The position numbers were made by a program, and so were the translations under genes. A DNA stretch of 64,000 nt from Arthrobacter crystallopoietes (GTDB lineage Bacteria > Actinomycetota > Actinomycetes > Actinomycetales > Micrococcaceae): positions 496,001 to 560,000 of the forward strand of contig NZ_CP072014.1 of the NCBI RefSeq assembly GCF_017603825.1, written 5' to 3'. Of this stretch, positions 19,211 to 28,425 are shown piece by piece. Numbering within the stretch: position 1 is the stretch's first letter; every line of letters begins with the position of its first letter. Under the pieces are notes generated by a model that did no database searches, was not told the DNA's origin, and saw nothing but the letters and a program-made list of their open reading frames with translations.

Positions 19211-20748
19211 ACTGATTCCTTTTCATTCTTCCGCGACGGAGCGTCGGTGGTGATGGCCTTTTTGGCACGGGCTTTCTTGAACAGAGACTGGATCAGCGGC
19301 AGGAAGATGACCATCAGGAAGACCAGCAGCAGTACGCCGGAAATCGGACGGGTGACGAAGCCGGCCGCGTCGCCGCCGAAGACCAGCAGCGAACGGCGCA
19401 GGTTCTCTTCCAGCAGGGCGCCGAGCACGAAGGCCAGCACCAGCGGCCCCGGTTCGAAGCCGAACTTCTTCATCAAGTAGCCGATCACGCCGAAGAAGAT
19501 GACCAGCCAGATGTCGAAGATGCTGTTGCGGATGGTATAGACGCCGATCAGGGTGATCAGCACGGTGATCGGGGCCAGGATGGCGGCGCGGACGCGCAGG
19601 ATCTTGACGAAAATGCCCACCAGCGGGATGGACATGATCAGCAGCAGGATGTTCCCGATGTACATCGAGTTCACCACGCCCCAGAACAGTTCCGGGTCGT
19701 TGGCCACCAGCTGCGGGCCGGGCGTGACGCCCTGGATCAACAGCGCGCCGAAAATGATCGCCATGGTGGCGTTGGCGGGGATGCCCAGGGTCAGCAGCGG
19801 GATGAACGACGACGTTGCCGCCGCGTTGTTGGCCGTTTCCGGTGCGGCCACGCCCTCTACCGCGCCGCGGCCGAAGCGCTCGGGGTTCTTGGCCCGCTTC
19901 TTCTCCATGGCGTAGGCGGCCAGCGAGGAGAGCGTGGCGCCGCCGCCGGGCAGGATGCCCAGGAAGAAGCCCAGGACGGAGCCGCGGGCGATGGCGCCGG
20001 AGGACTGCTTGAGGTCCTGGCGCGAGGGCCAGACGTTGGCCACCTTCGCGGGAGCCTGCACCTTATTGTGGCGCTGTTCCAGGTTGTAGAGGATTTCACC
20101 GAGCCCAAAGATGCCCATGGCGATCGGCACGAAGTCCAGGCCGTCGGCCAGCGAGAGGCTGCCGAACGTGAAGCGGGATTCGCCGGTGAAGCCGTCTCGG
20201 CCCACCGTAGCCAGCAGCAGGCCGAGGCCCGCAGCGATGACGGACTTAAGCTTGCCCCCGTTGCTGACCGTGGCCACCAGAAGGATGCCCAGCAGCGCCA
20301 GGGCGGTGTATTCCGGCGGGCCGAAGTCCAGCGCGAAGCCGGCGACGATCGGGGCCAGCAGGGTCAGGCCGAAGATGGCAACGGTACCGCCGATGAACGA
20401 GCCGATGGCCGCGATGCCCAGCGCCGTTCCGGCCTTGCCCTGCTTGGCCAGCGCGTAGCCGTCGAACACCGTAACCACGGCGGAGGCTTCACCCGGCAGC
20501 CGCAGCAGGACGGACGTGATGGTGCCGCCGTACTGCGCACCGTAGAAGATGCCGGCCAGCATGATGATCGCGGTGACCGGCTCTACGCCGTAGGTCAGCG
20601 GCAGCAGGATCGCGATGGTCGCGGCGGGGCCCAGGCCAGGCAGCACACCGATCAGCATGCCGATCATGACGCCGAGCAGGCAGTACAACAGGTTCGTCGG
20701 TTCCAGCACCACGCCGAAACCGTTGATCACCGGTTCAAAAAATTCCAT
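19207..20748 (-). CDS. tctA: tripartite tricarboxylate-type transporter, large permease TctA
   Basis: This 513-residue integral membrane protein of the TctA family (about 10-12 helices) has the N-terminal family signature GVLPGLGPAATIAILLPLTY and the related PGGGATLSSLAAY / GIPANATMAI repeats that form the substrate path. With TctB and TctC it would take up a carboxylate using the ion gradient. TTT systems import citrate, aromatic acids and other carboxylates. Location inside a galactarate/glucarate gene cluster points to hexarate as the cargo. It lies nine bases after tctB and overlaps usp by four. Confidence 0.92.
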   Translation of the reverse strand: MEFFEPVINGFGVVLEPTNLLYCLLGVMIGMLIGVLPGLGPAATIAILLPLTYGVEPVTAIIMLAGIFYGAQYGGTITSVLLRLPGEASAVVTVFDGYALAKQGKAGTALGIAAIGSFIGGTVAIFGLTLLAPIVAGFALDFGPPEYTALALLGILLVATVSNGGKLKSVIAAGLGLLLATVGRDGFTGESRFTFGSLSLADGLDFVPIAMGIFGLGEILYNLEQRHNKVQAPAKVANVWPSRQDLKQSSGAIARGSVLGFFLGILPGGGATLSSLAAYAMEKKRAKNPERFGRGAVEGVAAPETANNAAATSSFIPLLTLGIPANATMAIIFGALLIQGVTPGPQLVANDPELFWGVVNSMYIGNILLLIMSIPLVGIFVKILRVRAAILAPITVLITLIGVYTIRNSIFDIWLVIFFGVIGYLMKKFGFEPGPLVLAFVLGALLEENLRRSLLVFGGDAAGFVTRPISGVLLLVFLMVIFLPLIQSLFKKARAKKAITTDAPSRKNEKESV

Positions 20749-20757
20749 GAGTCTTCC

Positions 20758-21327
20758 CTAGAACAAATGCGGGACGGGCACGCCGAGGGCCACGACGAAG
20801 ATCAGGTAGAAGGCCGCGACAACGGCGAAGCTGAGCACCGTGGACATCCGCCAGGTTTCCTTGCCCAGGAACCTCAGCCAGACGAACGTCAGCAGCAGGG
20901 ACGGGATCTCGAAACCGATGGTTCCCACCAGCAGCACGAAGCCGATCAGCGTGCCGACCCCGGCGAGCACGGCCCAGCTCGAGGAGGAGAACTTCTCGGC
21001 GTCCAGCATGTTCCGGCCGAAGACCGCCAACGCGGCAGCCAGGACAACCAGCACCACGCTGATGATGAACGGCCACATGCCCGGTTCCGGCGCCTCGGGC
21101 GTCCCCAGCCCCATGGTTAGGGACAGGAAGATACCGGCAACGCCAATAACGACGACGACGGCGGCCGCCGCAATGTTGGCCAGCGGGCCTGCTGCGGGGG
21201 GCTTGTCCTCGTCCCATTCGGCCGCGAGCTGCTCCGGCGTCAGATCATCGAGTACGGAGCCCGCCTCGGCGGCAGCGCGAACGTCGCTGCCGCCGAGGTT
21301 GGAGCCATCACCGTGTGGTGATGTCAC
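20758..21327 (-). CDS. tctB: tripartite tricarboxylate-type transporter, small permease TctB
   Basis: This 189-residue protein has about four membrane helices after a hydrophilic N-terminus of about 50 residues. It matches TctB in size, order and the helix pair FLSLTMGLGTPEAPEPGMWP (the conserved PG.WP motif). TctB is the poorly conserved small membrane subunit that partners TctA. The ATG overlaps the tctC stop by four bases. The long cytoplasmic N-terminus rich in acidic residues is longer than in many family members. Confidence 0.85.
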   Translation of the reverse strand: MTSPHGDGSNLGGSDVRAAAEAGSVLDDLTPEQLAAEWDEDKPPAAGPLANIAAAAVVVVIGVAGIFLSLTMGLGTPEAPEPGMWPFIISVVLVVLAAALAVFGRNMLDAEKFSSSSWAVLAGVGTLIGFVLLVGTIGFEIPSLLLTFVWLRFLGKETWRMSTVLSFAVVAAFYLIFVVALGVPVPHLF

Positions 21328-22340
21328 TTCTCGCCTCCGAGATCAATGCCGTATTCCTCGGTGAGGGCCTTGTACTTCTCGGCGTAGCCCTTCCAGTCTT
21401 CGGCCAGCTGCTCGCCGTCGATCTGGGTCGGAGTGAACAGATTCTGCTCGTTGAACTCCTTGTACTTCTCCGACTCGAACGCGGCGGTGAAGGCTTCCTT
21501 CAGCTCCGCGATGACCGGCTCCGGGGTGCCCTTCGGTGCGGCGACCGCACGGTACTGGGACACCGGAACGTCGTAGCCGGCCTCGATGGCTGTGGGTGTG
21601 TCGGGCAGGTACTGGTTGCGCTCTTCGGAGAAGGTCACGATCGGGGTCAGCTTGCCGGCCTCGATCTGCGGCATGGCCTCGCCGAGCTGGATGGTCGCCA
21701 GATCCACCTGGTTGCCCAGCAGGGCGGTCATGGCCGGGGAACCGCCGTCGAACGGAACGTCGGTTCCCTCAACCTCGGCCTGCTTGAACAGCAGCGCCTG
21801 GGCCAGTTGGCTGCCGGTGCCAACGCCGGTGGTGGCGAAGTTGAACTTCTTGTCGGCGCTGGTGATGTCCTCCATGGTCTTCAGGCCGGAATCCGCGTTG
21901 GCTACCAGTACGTAGTCGTCCTGGGAGATACCGGTGATGACTTCGACGTCATCCAGCGAGACCGCTTCGTCCTCGCTGACGGCGAGCGGCGTAATGGTGA
22001 TCAGGGAGGCGTTGAGCAGAATCAGGTTCTGGCCGTCCGGTTCCATGCCGGCAACTTCCTTGGTGGCCAGGGCGCCGTTGGCCCCGGGCTTGTTGACCAC
22101 GGGAATGGCCACGCCCAGCGGATCCGCGGCGTTCTCTGCCAGGGCACGGCCGATCCGGTCGGTGCTGCCGCCCGGGTCCTGGCCGATGGTCAAGGTCACG
22201 GGACCGGACGGAAACTCGCTGCCGTCTGCGGCCGCCCCGGAATCGGAAACGTTCCCGCCGCAGGCGGACAGGCTCAGGGCAAGCGCCAGGCCCGCGCTGG
22301 CGGACACGGCCGCGCGGCGGGTGAGCTTGGATGCGAACAT
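21324..22340 (-). CDS. tctC: tripartite tricarboxylate-type transporter, substrate-binding lipoprotein TctC
   Basis: This 338-residue extracytoplasmic binding protein of the Bug/TctC family captures the substrate for TctAB. A lipoprotein signal is visible: twin arginines at 8-9, a hydrophobic stretch and lipobox LSAC with Cys27. The mature part has the family pattern PVTLTIGQDPGGSTDRIGRALAE, VVNKPGANGALATKEVA and TGVGTGSQLAQALLFKQA (binding-cleft loops). It is first in the minus-strand operon tctC-tctB-tctA-usp and divergent from the LysR regulator 153 bases away. Confidence 0.92.
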   Translation of the reverse strand: MFASKLTRRAAVSASAGLALALSLSACGGNVSDSGAAADGSEFPSGPVTLTIGQDPGGSTDRIGRALAENAADPLGVAIPVVNKPGANGALATKEVAGMEPDGQNLILLNASLITITPLAVSEDEAVSLDDVEVITGISQDDYVLVANADSGLKTMEDITSADKKFNFATTGVGTGSQLAQALLFKQAEVEGTDVPFDGGSPAMTALLGNQVDLATIQLGEAMPQIEAGKLTPIVTFSEERNQYLPDTPTAIEAGYDVPVSQYRAVAAPKGTPEPVIAELKEAFTAAFESEKYKEFNEQNLFTPTQIDGEQLAEDWKGYAEKYKALTEEYGIDLGGEK

Positions 22341-22447
22341 TTAGGTCTCCTTTTGGATGGTGCAGGGTGTCGCTGCGGACCCAAGAACGGTTGTGAGGCC
22401 CATCACCACTGCAAGGTGCTTCTGGAAGCCTAGGGACAGCTCATGAT

Positions 22448-22458
22448 ACTTGTCCAAG
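22448..22458. promoter_or_regulatory. possible second regulator half-site in the tctC-lysR divergent region
   Basis: ACTTGTCCAAG (22448-22458) contains the CTTGtcCAAG palindrome and shares ACTTGT with the 15-base operator at 16740. It lies 36 bases before the LysR start. The match is short and could instead belong to a LysR-type box. Confidence 0.3.
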
Positions 22459-22493
22459 CCCAATAAGGCATGAAGTGATACCCTCTGTGCATC

Positions 22494-23372
22494 ATGTACT
22501 CACTCGACCAGCTTCGCGGTTTCGTGGCGGTTGCCGAAGAACTCCATTTCGGCCGCGCCGCAGAACGCCTCAATATGACCCAGCCGCCCCTGAGCCGGCA
22601 AATCCAAAAGCTTGAGCGGGCCATCCAGGTGCAACTCTTCGAGCGGGACAACCGCCGGGTGACCCTCACCTCGGCCGGCGAAGCCTTCCTCGTCGAAGCA
22701 CACAAACTGCTCGCCCTGGCAGACAGCGCCCCGGATCTGGCCCGGCGGATCTCGGCCGGCGCGGCGGGCACCATCCGCATCGGCTTCACCGCGGCTTCCA
22801 CCTACGGCCTGCTGGGCGCCCTGCTGAACGAGATCGGGACGCACCTGCCGGAGATCGACGTCGAGCTCACGGAGATGGTGACGCGCGAACAGATCCCGGC
22901 CCTGGTGAAGGGTGAGATCGATATCGGTCTGGCCCGGCCGCCCTTTGATGAGGAACTGTTCGACTCGCGGTTGCTGTACCGGGAACCGATGGTGGCCGCC
23001 TTGCCCGCCGGGCACCCGCTGGGGCGGCTGGGGCGCGCGATCACCGGGGAGGACCTGCGGAACGAAAACCTGATCATGCACTCCCCCACCCAAGCGCGCT
23101 ACTTCTACGACCTGGTGGTCCGGACGTTGCCGGTGACCAACACTAACTTCGTCCATACCGTGAGCCAGATCCTGACCATGGTGTTGTTGGTGGCGGCCGG
23201 TCGTGGCATTGCACTGGTCCCGCAGTCGGCAAGCGTGCTGGGCATCGACGGCGTGGAGTACGCACGGGTGGAGGGCTACGGCGAAGACCCGGTGGAGCTG
23301 TACGCCATTTGGCAACGGGATGCACGGAATCCCGCCCTCCAACGCGTGATGGACCTGATCGAGCAGGCTTGA
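22494..23372 (+). CDS. LysR-family transcriptional regulator
   Basis: This 292-residue LysR regulator has an N-terminal helix-turn-helix (residues 1-60) with FVAVAEELHFGRAAERLNMTQPPLSRQIQKLE and an effector domain from about 90 with the periplasmic-binding-protein fold. It reads divergently from tctC and sits upstream of the keto-deoxyglucarate dehydratase operon. It most likely activates one or both in response to a hexarate or a pathway intermediate. The region 22341-22493 should hold its operator. Confidence 0.9.
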   Translation: MYSLDQLRGFVAVAEELHFGRAAERLNMTQPPLSRQIQKLERAIQVQLFERDNRRVTLTSAGEAFLVEAHKLLALADSAPDLARRISAGAAGTIRIGFTAASTYGLLGALLNEIGTHLPEIDVELTEMVTREQIPALVKGEIDIGLARPPFDEELFDSRLLYREPMVAALPAGHPLGRLGRAITGEDLRNENLIMHSPTQARYFYDLVVRTLPVTNTNFVHTVSQILTMVLLVAAGRGIALVPQSASVLGIDGVEYARVEGYGEDPVELYAIWQRDARNPALQRVMDLIEQA

Positions 23373-23440
23373 GAATCCGCAGCGCCGCTGGGCCCCGCCG
23401 TCGTAATGCCGCGAAGGTATCAAACCATACAAAAACACTC

Positions 23441-23470
23441 TTGGACATGCATCGAAAGTGTTCCTAGGCT
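23441..23470 (+). promoter_or_regulatory. promoter of the kdgD-aldH-gudD operon
   Basis: TTGGAC (23441-23446) and TAGGCT (23465-23470) are separated by 18 bases, 70 bases before the GTG start. AACACT (23434-23439) and AGTGTT (23457-23462) form an inverted repeat spanning the -35 and spacer, and GTAT-N6-ATAC lies at 23417-23430. One or both could be regulator sites. Confidence 0.45.
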
Positions 23471-23539
23471 GGCAGCAATGCACATCCCCCTTCGGTGCCG
23501 AGGCAAGGACTTGGCGCCGCCGATTTAAGGACACAACAC

Positions 23540-24454
23540 GTGGCACAGCTGAACCCGGCCGAATTGGCAACCCAGATCAAATCCGGTCTGCTCTCTTTTC
23601 CGGTAACGCACTTCGATGCGGACCTGCAGTTTGACGAGGCCCGGTACCGCGAGCACCTCGCCTGGCAGGCCGGCTACGACGTTGCGGGTCTCTTCGCCGG
23701 CGGCGGCACAGGTGAAGGCTTCTCCCTCACCACCGCGGAAATGGACCGCGTAGTCCGGGTTGCGGTGGATGAAATCGGCGGCAAGGTCCCCGTCCTGGCC
23801 TCCGCCACCGGACCGACTTTCCAGGCCATCGAGCAGGCGAAGTCCGCCGAGGCCGCCGGCGCGGACGGCCTGCTGCTGCTGCCGCCGTACTTGACCGAGG
23901 CGGACCAGGAAGGCCTGATCGAACACGTCAGCGCCGTCTGTCGCGCCACGAACCTCGGCGTCATCGTCTACAGCCGGGCGAACGCCGTCCTGACGGACAC
24001 CTCGGTAGCTATCCTGGCCGAACGCAACCCGAACCTGATCGGCTTCAAGGACGGCATCGGCAACATCGAGCAGATGACCCGTATCTATGCCAAGGTGGGC
24101 GAGCGTCTCTCCTACATCGGCGGACTGCCGACGGCGGAGACCTTCGCGCTGCCGCTGCTGCAGCTGGGCGTGAGCACCTACTCCTCCGCGATGTTCAACT
24201 TCGTGCCCGAATTCGCGCTCGGTTTCTACAAGGATGTCCGCGCCGAAAACCGCACGGCCGTGTACCAGAAGCTCAACGACTTCGTTATTCCGTACCTCGA
24301 CATCCGCGACCGGGTGAAGGGCTACGGCGTGTCCATCGTCAAGGCCGGCCTGACCGCCGTGGGCCGCGACGGCGGCAAGGTCCGCCCGCCGCTGCAGGAC
24401 CTCACCGAGTCCGACCTGCACGAACTGACCACCCTGATCAACAAAATCAGCTAG
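23540..24454 (+). CDS. kdgD: 5-dehydro-4-deoxyglucarate dehydratase
   Basis: This 304-residue member of the DapA/NAL lyase family dehydrates and decarboxylates 5-keto-4-deoxyglucarate to alpha-ketoglutaric semialdehyde. The Schiff-base lysine is Lys170 in IGFKDGIGN and the catalytic tyrosine is Tyr144 in [21 protein letters not shown] (54-64) is the carboxylate-binding loop in the form seen in KdgD, not in DapA. The GTG at 23540 is chosen because TAAGGA sits 9 bases upstream; an ATG at 23495 adds 15 residues unlike the family. First gene of a three-gene operon. Confidence 0.92.
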   Translation: MAQLNPAELATQIKSGLLSFPVTHFDADLQFDEARYREHLAWQAGYDVAGLFAGGGTGEGFSLTTAEMDRVVRVAVDEIGGKVPVLASATGPTFQAIEQAKSAEAAGADGLLLLPPYLTEADQEGLIEHVSAVCRATNLGVIVYSRANAVLTDTSVAILAERNPNLIGFKDGIGNIEQMTRIYAKVGERLSYIGGLPTAETFALPLLQLGVSTYSSAMFNFVPEFALGFYKDVRAENRTAVYQKLNDFVIPYLDIRDRVKGYGVSIVKAGLTAVGRDGGKVRPPLQDLTESDLHELTTLINKIS

Positions 24455-24464
24455 GAGATTGCCC

Positions 24465-26051
24465 GTGCCCATTACAGGAAATTCCATCATCGCCGGCACC
24501 CCGGTCAACGGGACCGACGGCGAGGTCAATGCCATCAATCCGGCCACCGGCGAAAAGCTTGAGCCTGCCTTCGGCATGGTCAGCGTGGCACAGCTCGAAG
24601 ACGCCACCAAGGCCGCCGAAGCAGCCTTCGATACCTACCGCGCTACCTCCCCCGAGGTGCGCGCAGCGTTCCTTGAGCGTATCGCCGACAACATCGAAGC
24701 CATCGGCGCCGAGCTGACCGAACGCGGCACGGCCGAAACCGGCCTGCCCGCCGGCCGGCTGGAAGGCGAGCGCGGCCGCACCGTCGGACAGCTGCGGATG
24801 TTCGCCGCCGTCGTCCGTCAGGGCGACCACCTGCAGGTCCGCATCGATCCGGCGCAGCCGGACCGCAAACCGGCGGCTCGGGTGGACATCCGCCAGCGCC
24901 ACATTCCGCTGGGCCCCGTCGCCGTATTCGGCGCGAGCAACTTCCCGCTGGCGTTCTCTACCGCGGGCGGAGACACTGCCTCCGCGCTGGCCGCCGGCTG
25001 CCCGGTGATCGTCAAGGCGCACAACGCCCACCCCGGCACCGCCGAACTGGTGGGCCAAGCCGTGGCGAAGGCCGTCAAGGACAGCGACCTGCCCGACGGC
25101 GTCTTCTCGCTGCTCTTCGGCGCCGGCCGTTCGGTCGGCCAGGCCCTTGTGGCGGATCCGCGCATCAAGGCCGTGGGCTTCACCGGCTCGCAGGCCGGCG
25201 GCATCGCCCTGATGAAGACTGCAGCGGCGCGGCCGGAACCGATTCCGGTGTACGCCGAGATGTCTTCCATCAACCCGGTGTTTGTCCTGCCCGGCGCCAT
25301 CGCCGACGATACGGCTGCTCTGGCCGGCGACTTCGTCGGATCACTGACCATGGGGGCTGGCCAGTTCTGCACCAACCCCGGGCTGGTCTTTGTCCCCGAA
25401 GGCAAAACCGGCGACGCCTTCATCAGCGCCGCAGCCGGCTCGCTGAGTTCCTGCGCAGGCCAGACTATGCTCACGCCGGGCATCGCCGGCGCTTGGGAAG
25501 AAGGCGTGAAGGAACTGGCGGCGGCCGACGGCGTGGAGCAGGTCGCCGAGGGCACTCCGGGCGCCACCGAGAATGCCCCGGCACCACGGCTGTTCAGCAC
25601 CACCGCGGAGAACTTTGCGGCTTCCCCGCGGCTGCAGGAGGAAGTCTTCGGCGCGGCCGGGCTCTTCGTGCGGTACTCGGACGCGGGCGAGCTCGCCACC
25701 GCAACCGAGAACCTCCAGGGCCAGCTCACCGCCACAGTCCATTACGCGCCGGGCGATGAGGCAGCGGCCCGCGAGCTGCTCCCCGTACTGGAGCGCAGGG
25801 TAGGCCGCATCCTCTTCAACGGCTGGCCCACCGGCGTCGAAGTTGGACACGCGATGGTCCACGGCGGGCCGTTCCCGGCCACGTCCGACCCGCGGTCCAC
25901 CTCCGTAGGCAGCCTGGCCATCCACCGCTTCCAGCGCCCGGTCAGCTACCAGAACGTTCCGGCCGAGCTCCTGCCGGAGCCGCTGCAGGACAACAACCCG
26001 TGGAAACTGAACCGCCGCCTCGACGGCAGCGTAGAAACTCCGAAGGACTAG
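24465..26051 (+). CDS. alpha-ketoglutaric semialdehyde (2,5-dioxovalerate) dehydrogenase
   Basis: This 528-residue aldehyde dehydrogenase oxidises 2,5-dioxopentanoate to 2-oxoglutarate with NAD(P)+, the last step of hexarate breakdown. The catalytic Cys302 lies in GAGQFCTNPG and the general base Glu265 in VYAEMSSINP. The cofactor loop GFTGSQAGG and the FGASNFPLAFSTAGGD segment are those of the KGSADH subgroup. GTG at 24465 is preferred over TTG 24459 because AGGAG (24453-24457) stands 7 bases before it. It follows kdgD by 10 bases and precedes gudD by 3. Confidence 0.92.
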   Translation: MPITGNSIIAGTPVNGTDGEVNAINPATGEKLEPAFGMVSVAQLEDATKAAEAAFDTYRATSPEVRAAFLERIADNIEAIGAELTERGTAETGLPAGRLEGERGRTVGQLRMFAAVVRQGDHLQVRIDPAQPDRKPAARVDIRQRHIPLGPVAVFGASNFPLAFSTAGGDTASALAAGCPVIVKAHNAHPGTAELVGQAVAKAVKDSDLPDGVFSLLFGAGRSVGQALVADPRIKAVGFTGSQAGGIALMKTAAARPEPIPVYAEMSSINPVFVLPGAIADDTAALAGDFVGSLTMGAGQFCTNPGLVFVPEGKTGDAFISAAAGSLSSCAGQTMLTPGIAGAWEEGVKELAAADGVEQVAEGTPGATENAPAPRLFSTTAENFAASPRLQEEVFGAAGLFVRYSDAGELATATENLQGQLTATVHYAPGDEAAARELLPVLERRVGRILFNGWPTGVEVGHAMVHGGPFPATSDPRSTSVGSLAIHRFQRPVSYQNVPAELLPEPLQDNNPWKLNRRLDGSVETPKD

Positions 26052-26054
26052 CGC

Positions 26055-27386
26055 ATGGCAAGCAACACTCCCACGATCGTCTCGGTCGAAGCCGTCCCGG
26101 TTGCCGGCCACGACAGCATGCTCCTGAACCTCAGCGGTGCCCACGGCCCGTTCTTCACGCGGAACATCGCCATCATTACCGACAGCAACGGCAACACCGG
26201 TCTGGGTGAAGTGCCCGGCGGCGAAGCCATCCGCAGCACCATCGAGGAAGCTGGCAGCATCCTCGTCGGCCAGCCGATCTCGCTGTACCGTCAGCTCCTG
26301 CGCAAGGTCTCCGTCGCTTTCGCCGACCGGGATGCAGGTGGACGCGGCGCCCAAACCTTCGATCTGCGCACTACCATCCACGCCGTCACGGCGCTGGAAT
26401 CCGGGCTGCTGGATCTGATGGGTCAGCATCTGGGCGTGCCGGTGGCCGAGCTCCTCGGCGAAGGCCAGCAGCGGGACAAGGTCCAGATGCTCGGCTACCT
26501 GTTCTACGTTGCCGACCGGAAAAGGACCGACCTGCCGTATCTGGCCGAGGACAACCCGGCCGACGATTGGGAACGGCTGCGCCGCGAGGAGGCCATGACG
26601 CCGGAGGCGATTGTGGCCCTGGCCGAAGCCGCCCAGCAGCGCTACGGGTTCCAGGACTTCAAGCTTAAGGGCGGCGTGCTCTCCGGCAAGGAAGAGGTCG
26701 CCGCGGTAACCGCGCTGGCTAAGCGCTTCCCGGAGGCCCGGATTACGCTTGATCCCAACGGCGGCTGGCTACTGCAGGAAGCCATTGAACTCTGCAGCGG
26801 TTTGGGCGATGTGCTGGCGTATGCCGAGGATCCGTGCGGTCCGGAGGGAACCTACTCCGGCCGCGAGACCATGGCGGAGTTCAAGCGTGCCACCGGCCTG
26901 CCGACAGCCACCAACATGATCGCCACGGATTGGCGTCAGATGGCCCACGCCATCCGCACGAACGCCGTTGATATTCCGCTGGCGGATCCGCATTTCTGGA
27001 CCATGCAGGGCTCCGTCCGGGTGGCGCAGCTGTGCAACGACTTCGGTCTGACCTGGGGTTCGCACTCGAACAACCACTTCGATATCTCGCTGGCCATGTT
27101 CACCCAGGTCGGCGCGGCGGCACCAGGCAAGATCACTGCACTGGACACGCACTGGATCTGGCAGGACGGCCAGGGGCTGACCACGGACCCGCTGCAGATC
27201 AAGGGCGGCTACATCGAGGTTCCGGCGCGTCCTGGCCTCGGCGTCGAGCTGGACCGGCAGGCGCTCGACGCCGCACACCAGCTCTACCTCGCACACGGGC
27301 TCGGTGCCCGGGACGATGCCGCCGCCATGCAGTACCTGGTGCCCGGCTGGGAGTTCAACCCGAAGCGGCCGGCGCTGGTGCGTTAG
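26055..27386 (+). CDS. gudD: glucarate dehydratase
   Basis: This 443-residue enolase-superfamily enzyme converts D-glucarate (or L-idarate) to 5-keto-4-deoxyglucarate. The E. coli GudD active site, as remembered, is present at a constant offset of two: Lys203/Lys205 (K-x-K), Asp233 and Asn235 (TLDPNG), Glu258, Asn287, Asp311 and His337 (GSHSN). The N-terminal capping domain has [19 protein letters not shown], typical of GudD. It closes the operon, and a perfect 14-bp terminator begins 28 bases after the stop. Together with the galactarate enzyme it gives the cell entry points for both hexarates. Confidence 0.94.
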   Translation: MASNTPTIVSVEAVPVAGHDSMLLNLSGAHGPFFTRNIAIITDSNGNTGLGEVPGGEAIRSTIEEAGSILVGQPISLYRQLLRKVSVAFADRDAGGRGAQTFDLRTTIHAVTALESGLLDLMGQHLGVPVAELLGEGQQRDKVQMLGYLFYVADRKRTDLPYLAEDNPADDWERLRREEAMTPEAIVALAEAAQQRYGFQDFKLKGGVLSGKEEVAAVTALAKRFPEARITLDPNGGWLLQEAIELCSGLGDVLAYAEDPCGPEGTYSGRETMAEFKRATGLPTATNMIATDWRQMAHAIRTNAVDIPLADPHFWTMQGSVRVAQLCNDFGLTWGSHSNNHFDISLAMFTQVGAAAPGKITALDTHWIWQDGQGLTTDPLQIKGGYIEVPARPGLGVELDRQALDAAHQLYLAHGLGARDDAAAMQYLVPGWEFNPKRPALVR

Positions 27387-27413
27387 GAAAGCTGGTCCGC
27401 TAGTAAAGTCGAA

Positions 27414-27457
27414 GGGTCCGGCCCCGCTGTCCAAGGCGGCGGGGCCGGACCCTTTTT
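27414..27457 (+). terminator. intrinsic terminator after gudD
   Basis: GGGTCCGGCCCCGC (27414-27427) pairs perfectly with 27439-27452 around an 11-base loop, and TTTTT follows at 27453-27457. This is the clearest rho-independent terminator in the window and it ends the hexarate operon. Confidence 0.93.
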
Positions 27458-27479
27458 GCCTGAATTACGGAGGTATCTG

Positions 27480-28400
27480 TTGGTCGGCGTCCTGATTGGT
27501 TTCGCCATAGTCGGCGCCGTCATTGTGGTTGGCTACATTGCCGCCCGCTTCCAGATCGGCGGCCCGCACGCCGGACAGGCGCTGACCCAAACCGCCTTCT
27601 TCATCACCAATCCGGCGCTGCTGTTTACCGTGCTCGCCCAGGCAGATCTGGCGGCGGTCTTCTCCGCCTACGTGCCGATTGCCCTGATCACCGCGGTGGC
27701 GACGGCGGGGCTTTATGTGCTGCTCAGCCGGATCTGGTTCCGCCGTCCTGCCGCCGAAACCGCGGTGGGAGCCATGGCCAGCTCCTACGTCAATGCGAAT
27801 AACATCGGCATACCGATCGCCCTCTATGCCCTGGGGAACGCGACGCCGGTGGCGCCGGTGCTGCTGATCCAGCTGTTGTTGCTGGCACCGGCGTACCTGA
27901 CCATTCTGGATCTCTCCTCCGGACGCAAACCGTCGCTGAAAAACATCCTGACGCAGCCGTTCCGCAATCCGATGATCATCGCGTCGTTCCTGGGCGTGGC
28001 CGTGGCCTGGACCGGCGTCGAACTTCCCGAAGTGGTCTGGGAGCCCCTGATGCTGCTGGGCGGTGCGGCCGTTCCGCTGGTGCTGATGGCTTTCGGCATG
28101 TCGCTGCGCGGCAGCCGTCCGCTGAAGGTGAGCGAGGGGCGCACCGAGGTCATCGTCGCCACCGCCCTCAAGTCAGCGGTGATGCCGCTGCTCACTTACC
28201 TGGTGGCCACATTCCTGTTCCGGCTGGACGCGGGACTGGTCTTCGGGGCGGTCATCATGGCGGCCCTGCCTTCGGCGCAGAATGTGTTCCTCTTCGCCAG
28301 CCGCTACGGCCGCGGCGTCACGGTGGCCCGCGACGTGGTGCTGCTGTCCTCCGCGCTGGCGGTGCCGGCCCTCATCATCGCGGCCTGGCTGCTGGCCTAG
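27480..28400 (+). CDS. AEC-family permease (auxin efflux carrier type)
   Basis: This 306-residue protein has about ten membrane helices in two five-helix halves. It matches the AEC family by SSYVNANNIGIPIALYALG (Asn-rich motif at the crossover) and VVWEPLMLLGGAAVPLVLMAFGMSL. Family members export or import carboxylates such as malate or malonate. The TTG start at 27480 is chosen because GGAGG (27469-27473) lies 6 bases upstream. The gene starts 22 bases after the gudD terminator, so it is a separate transcript or depends on read-through. Confidence 0.83.
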   Translation: MVGVLIGFAIVGAVIVVGYIAARFQIGGPHAGQALTQTAFFITNPALLFTVLAQADLAAVFSAYVPIALITAVATAGLYVLLSRIWFRRPAAETAVGAMASSYVNANNIGIPIALYALGNATPVAPVLLIQLLLLAPAYLTILDLSSGRKPSLKNILTQPFRNPMIIASFLGVAVAWTGVELPEVVWEPLMLLGGAAVPLVLMAFGMSLRGSRPLKVSEGRTEVIVATALKSAVMPLLTYLVATFLFRLDAGLVFGAVIMAALPSAQNVFLFASRYGRGVTVARDVVLLSSALAVPALIIAAWLLA

Positions 28401-28425
28401 CCCCCGGCCGCCAACGCTGGCCGGC

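Noticed and set aside
20068-21120. 350-codon plus-strand frame opposite tctA/tctB
   Set aside because: Arg/Gln/Asp-rich composition typical of antisense frames; the minus strand has clear TctA and TctB.
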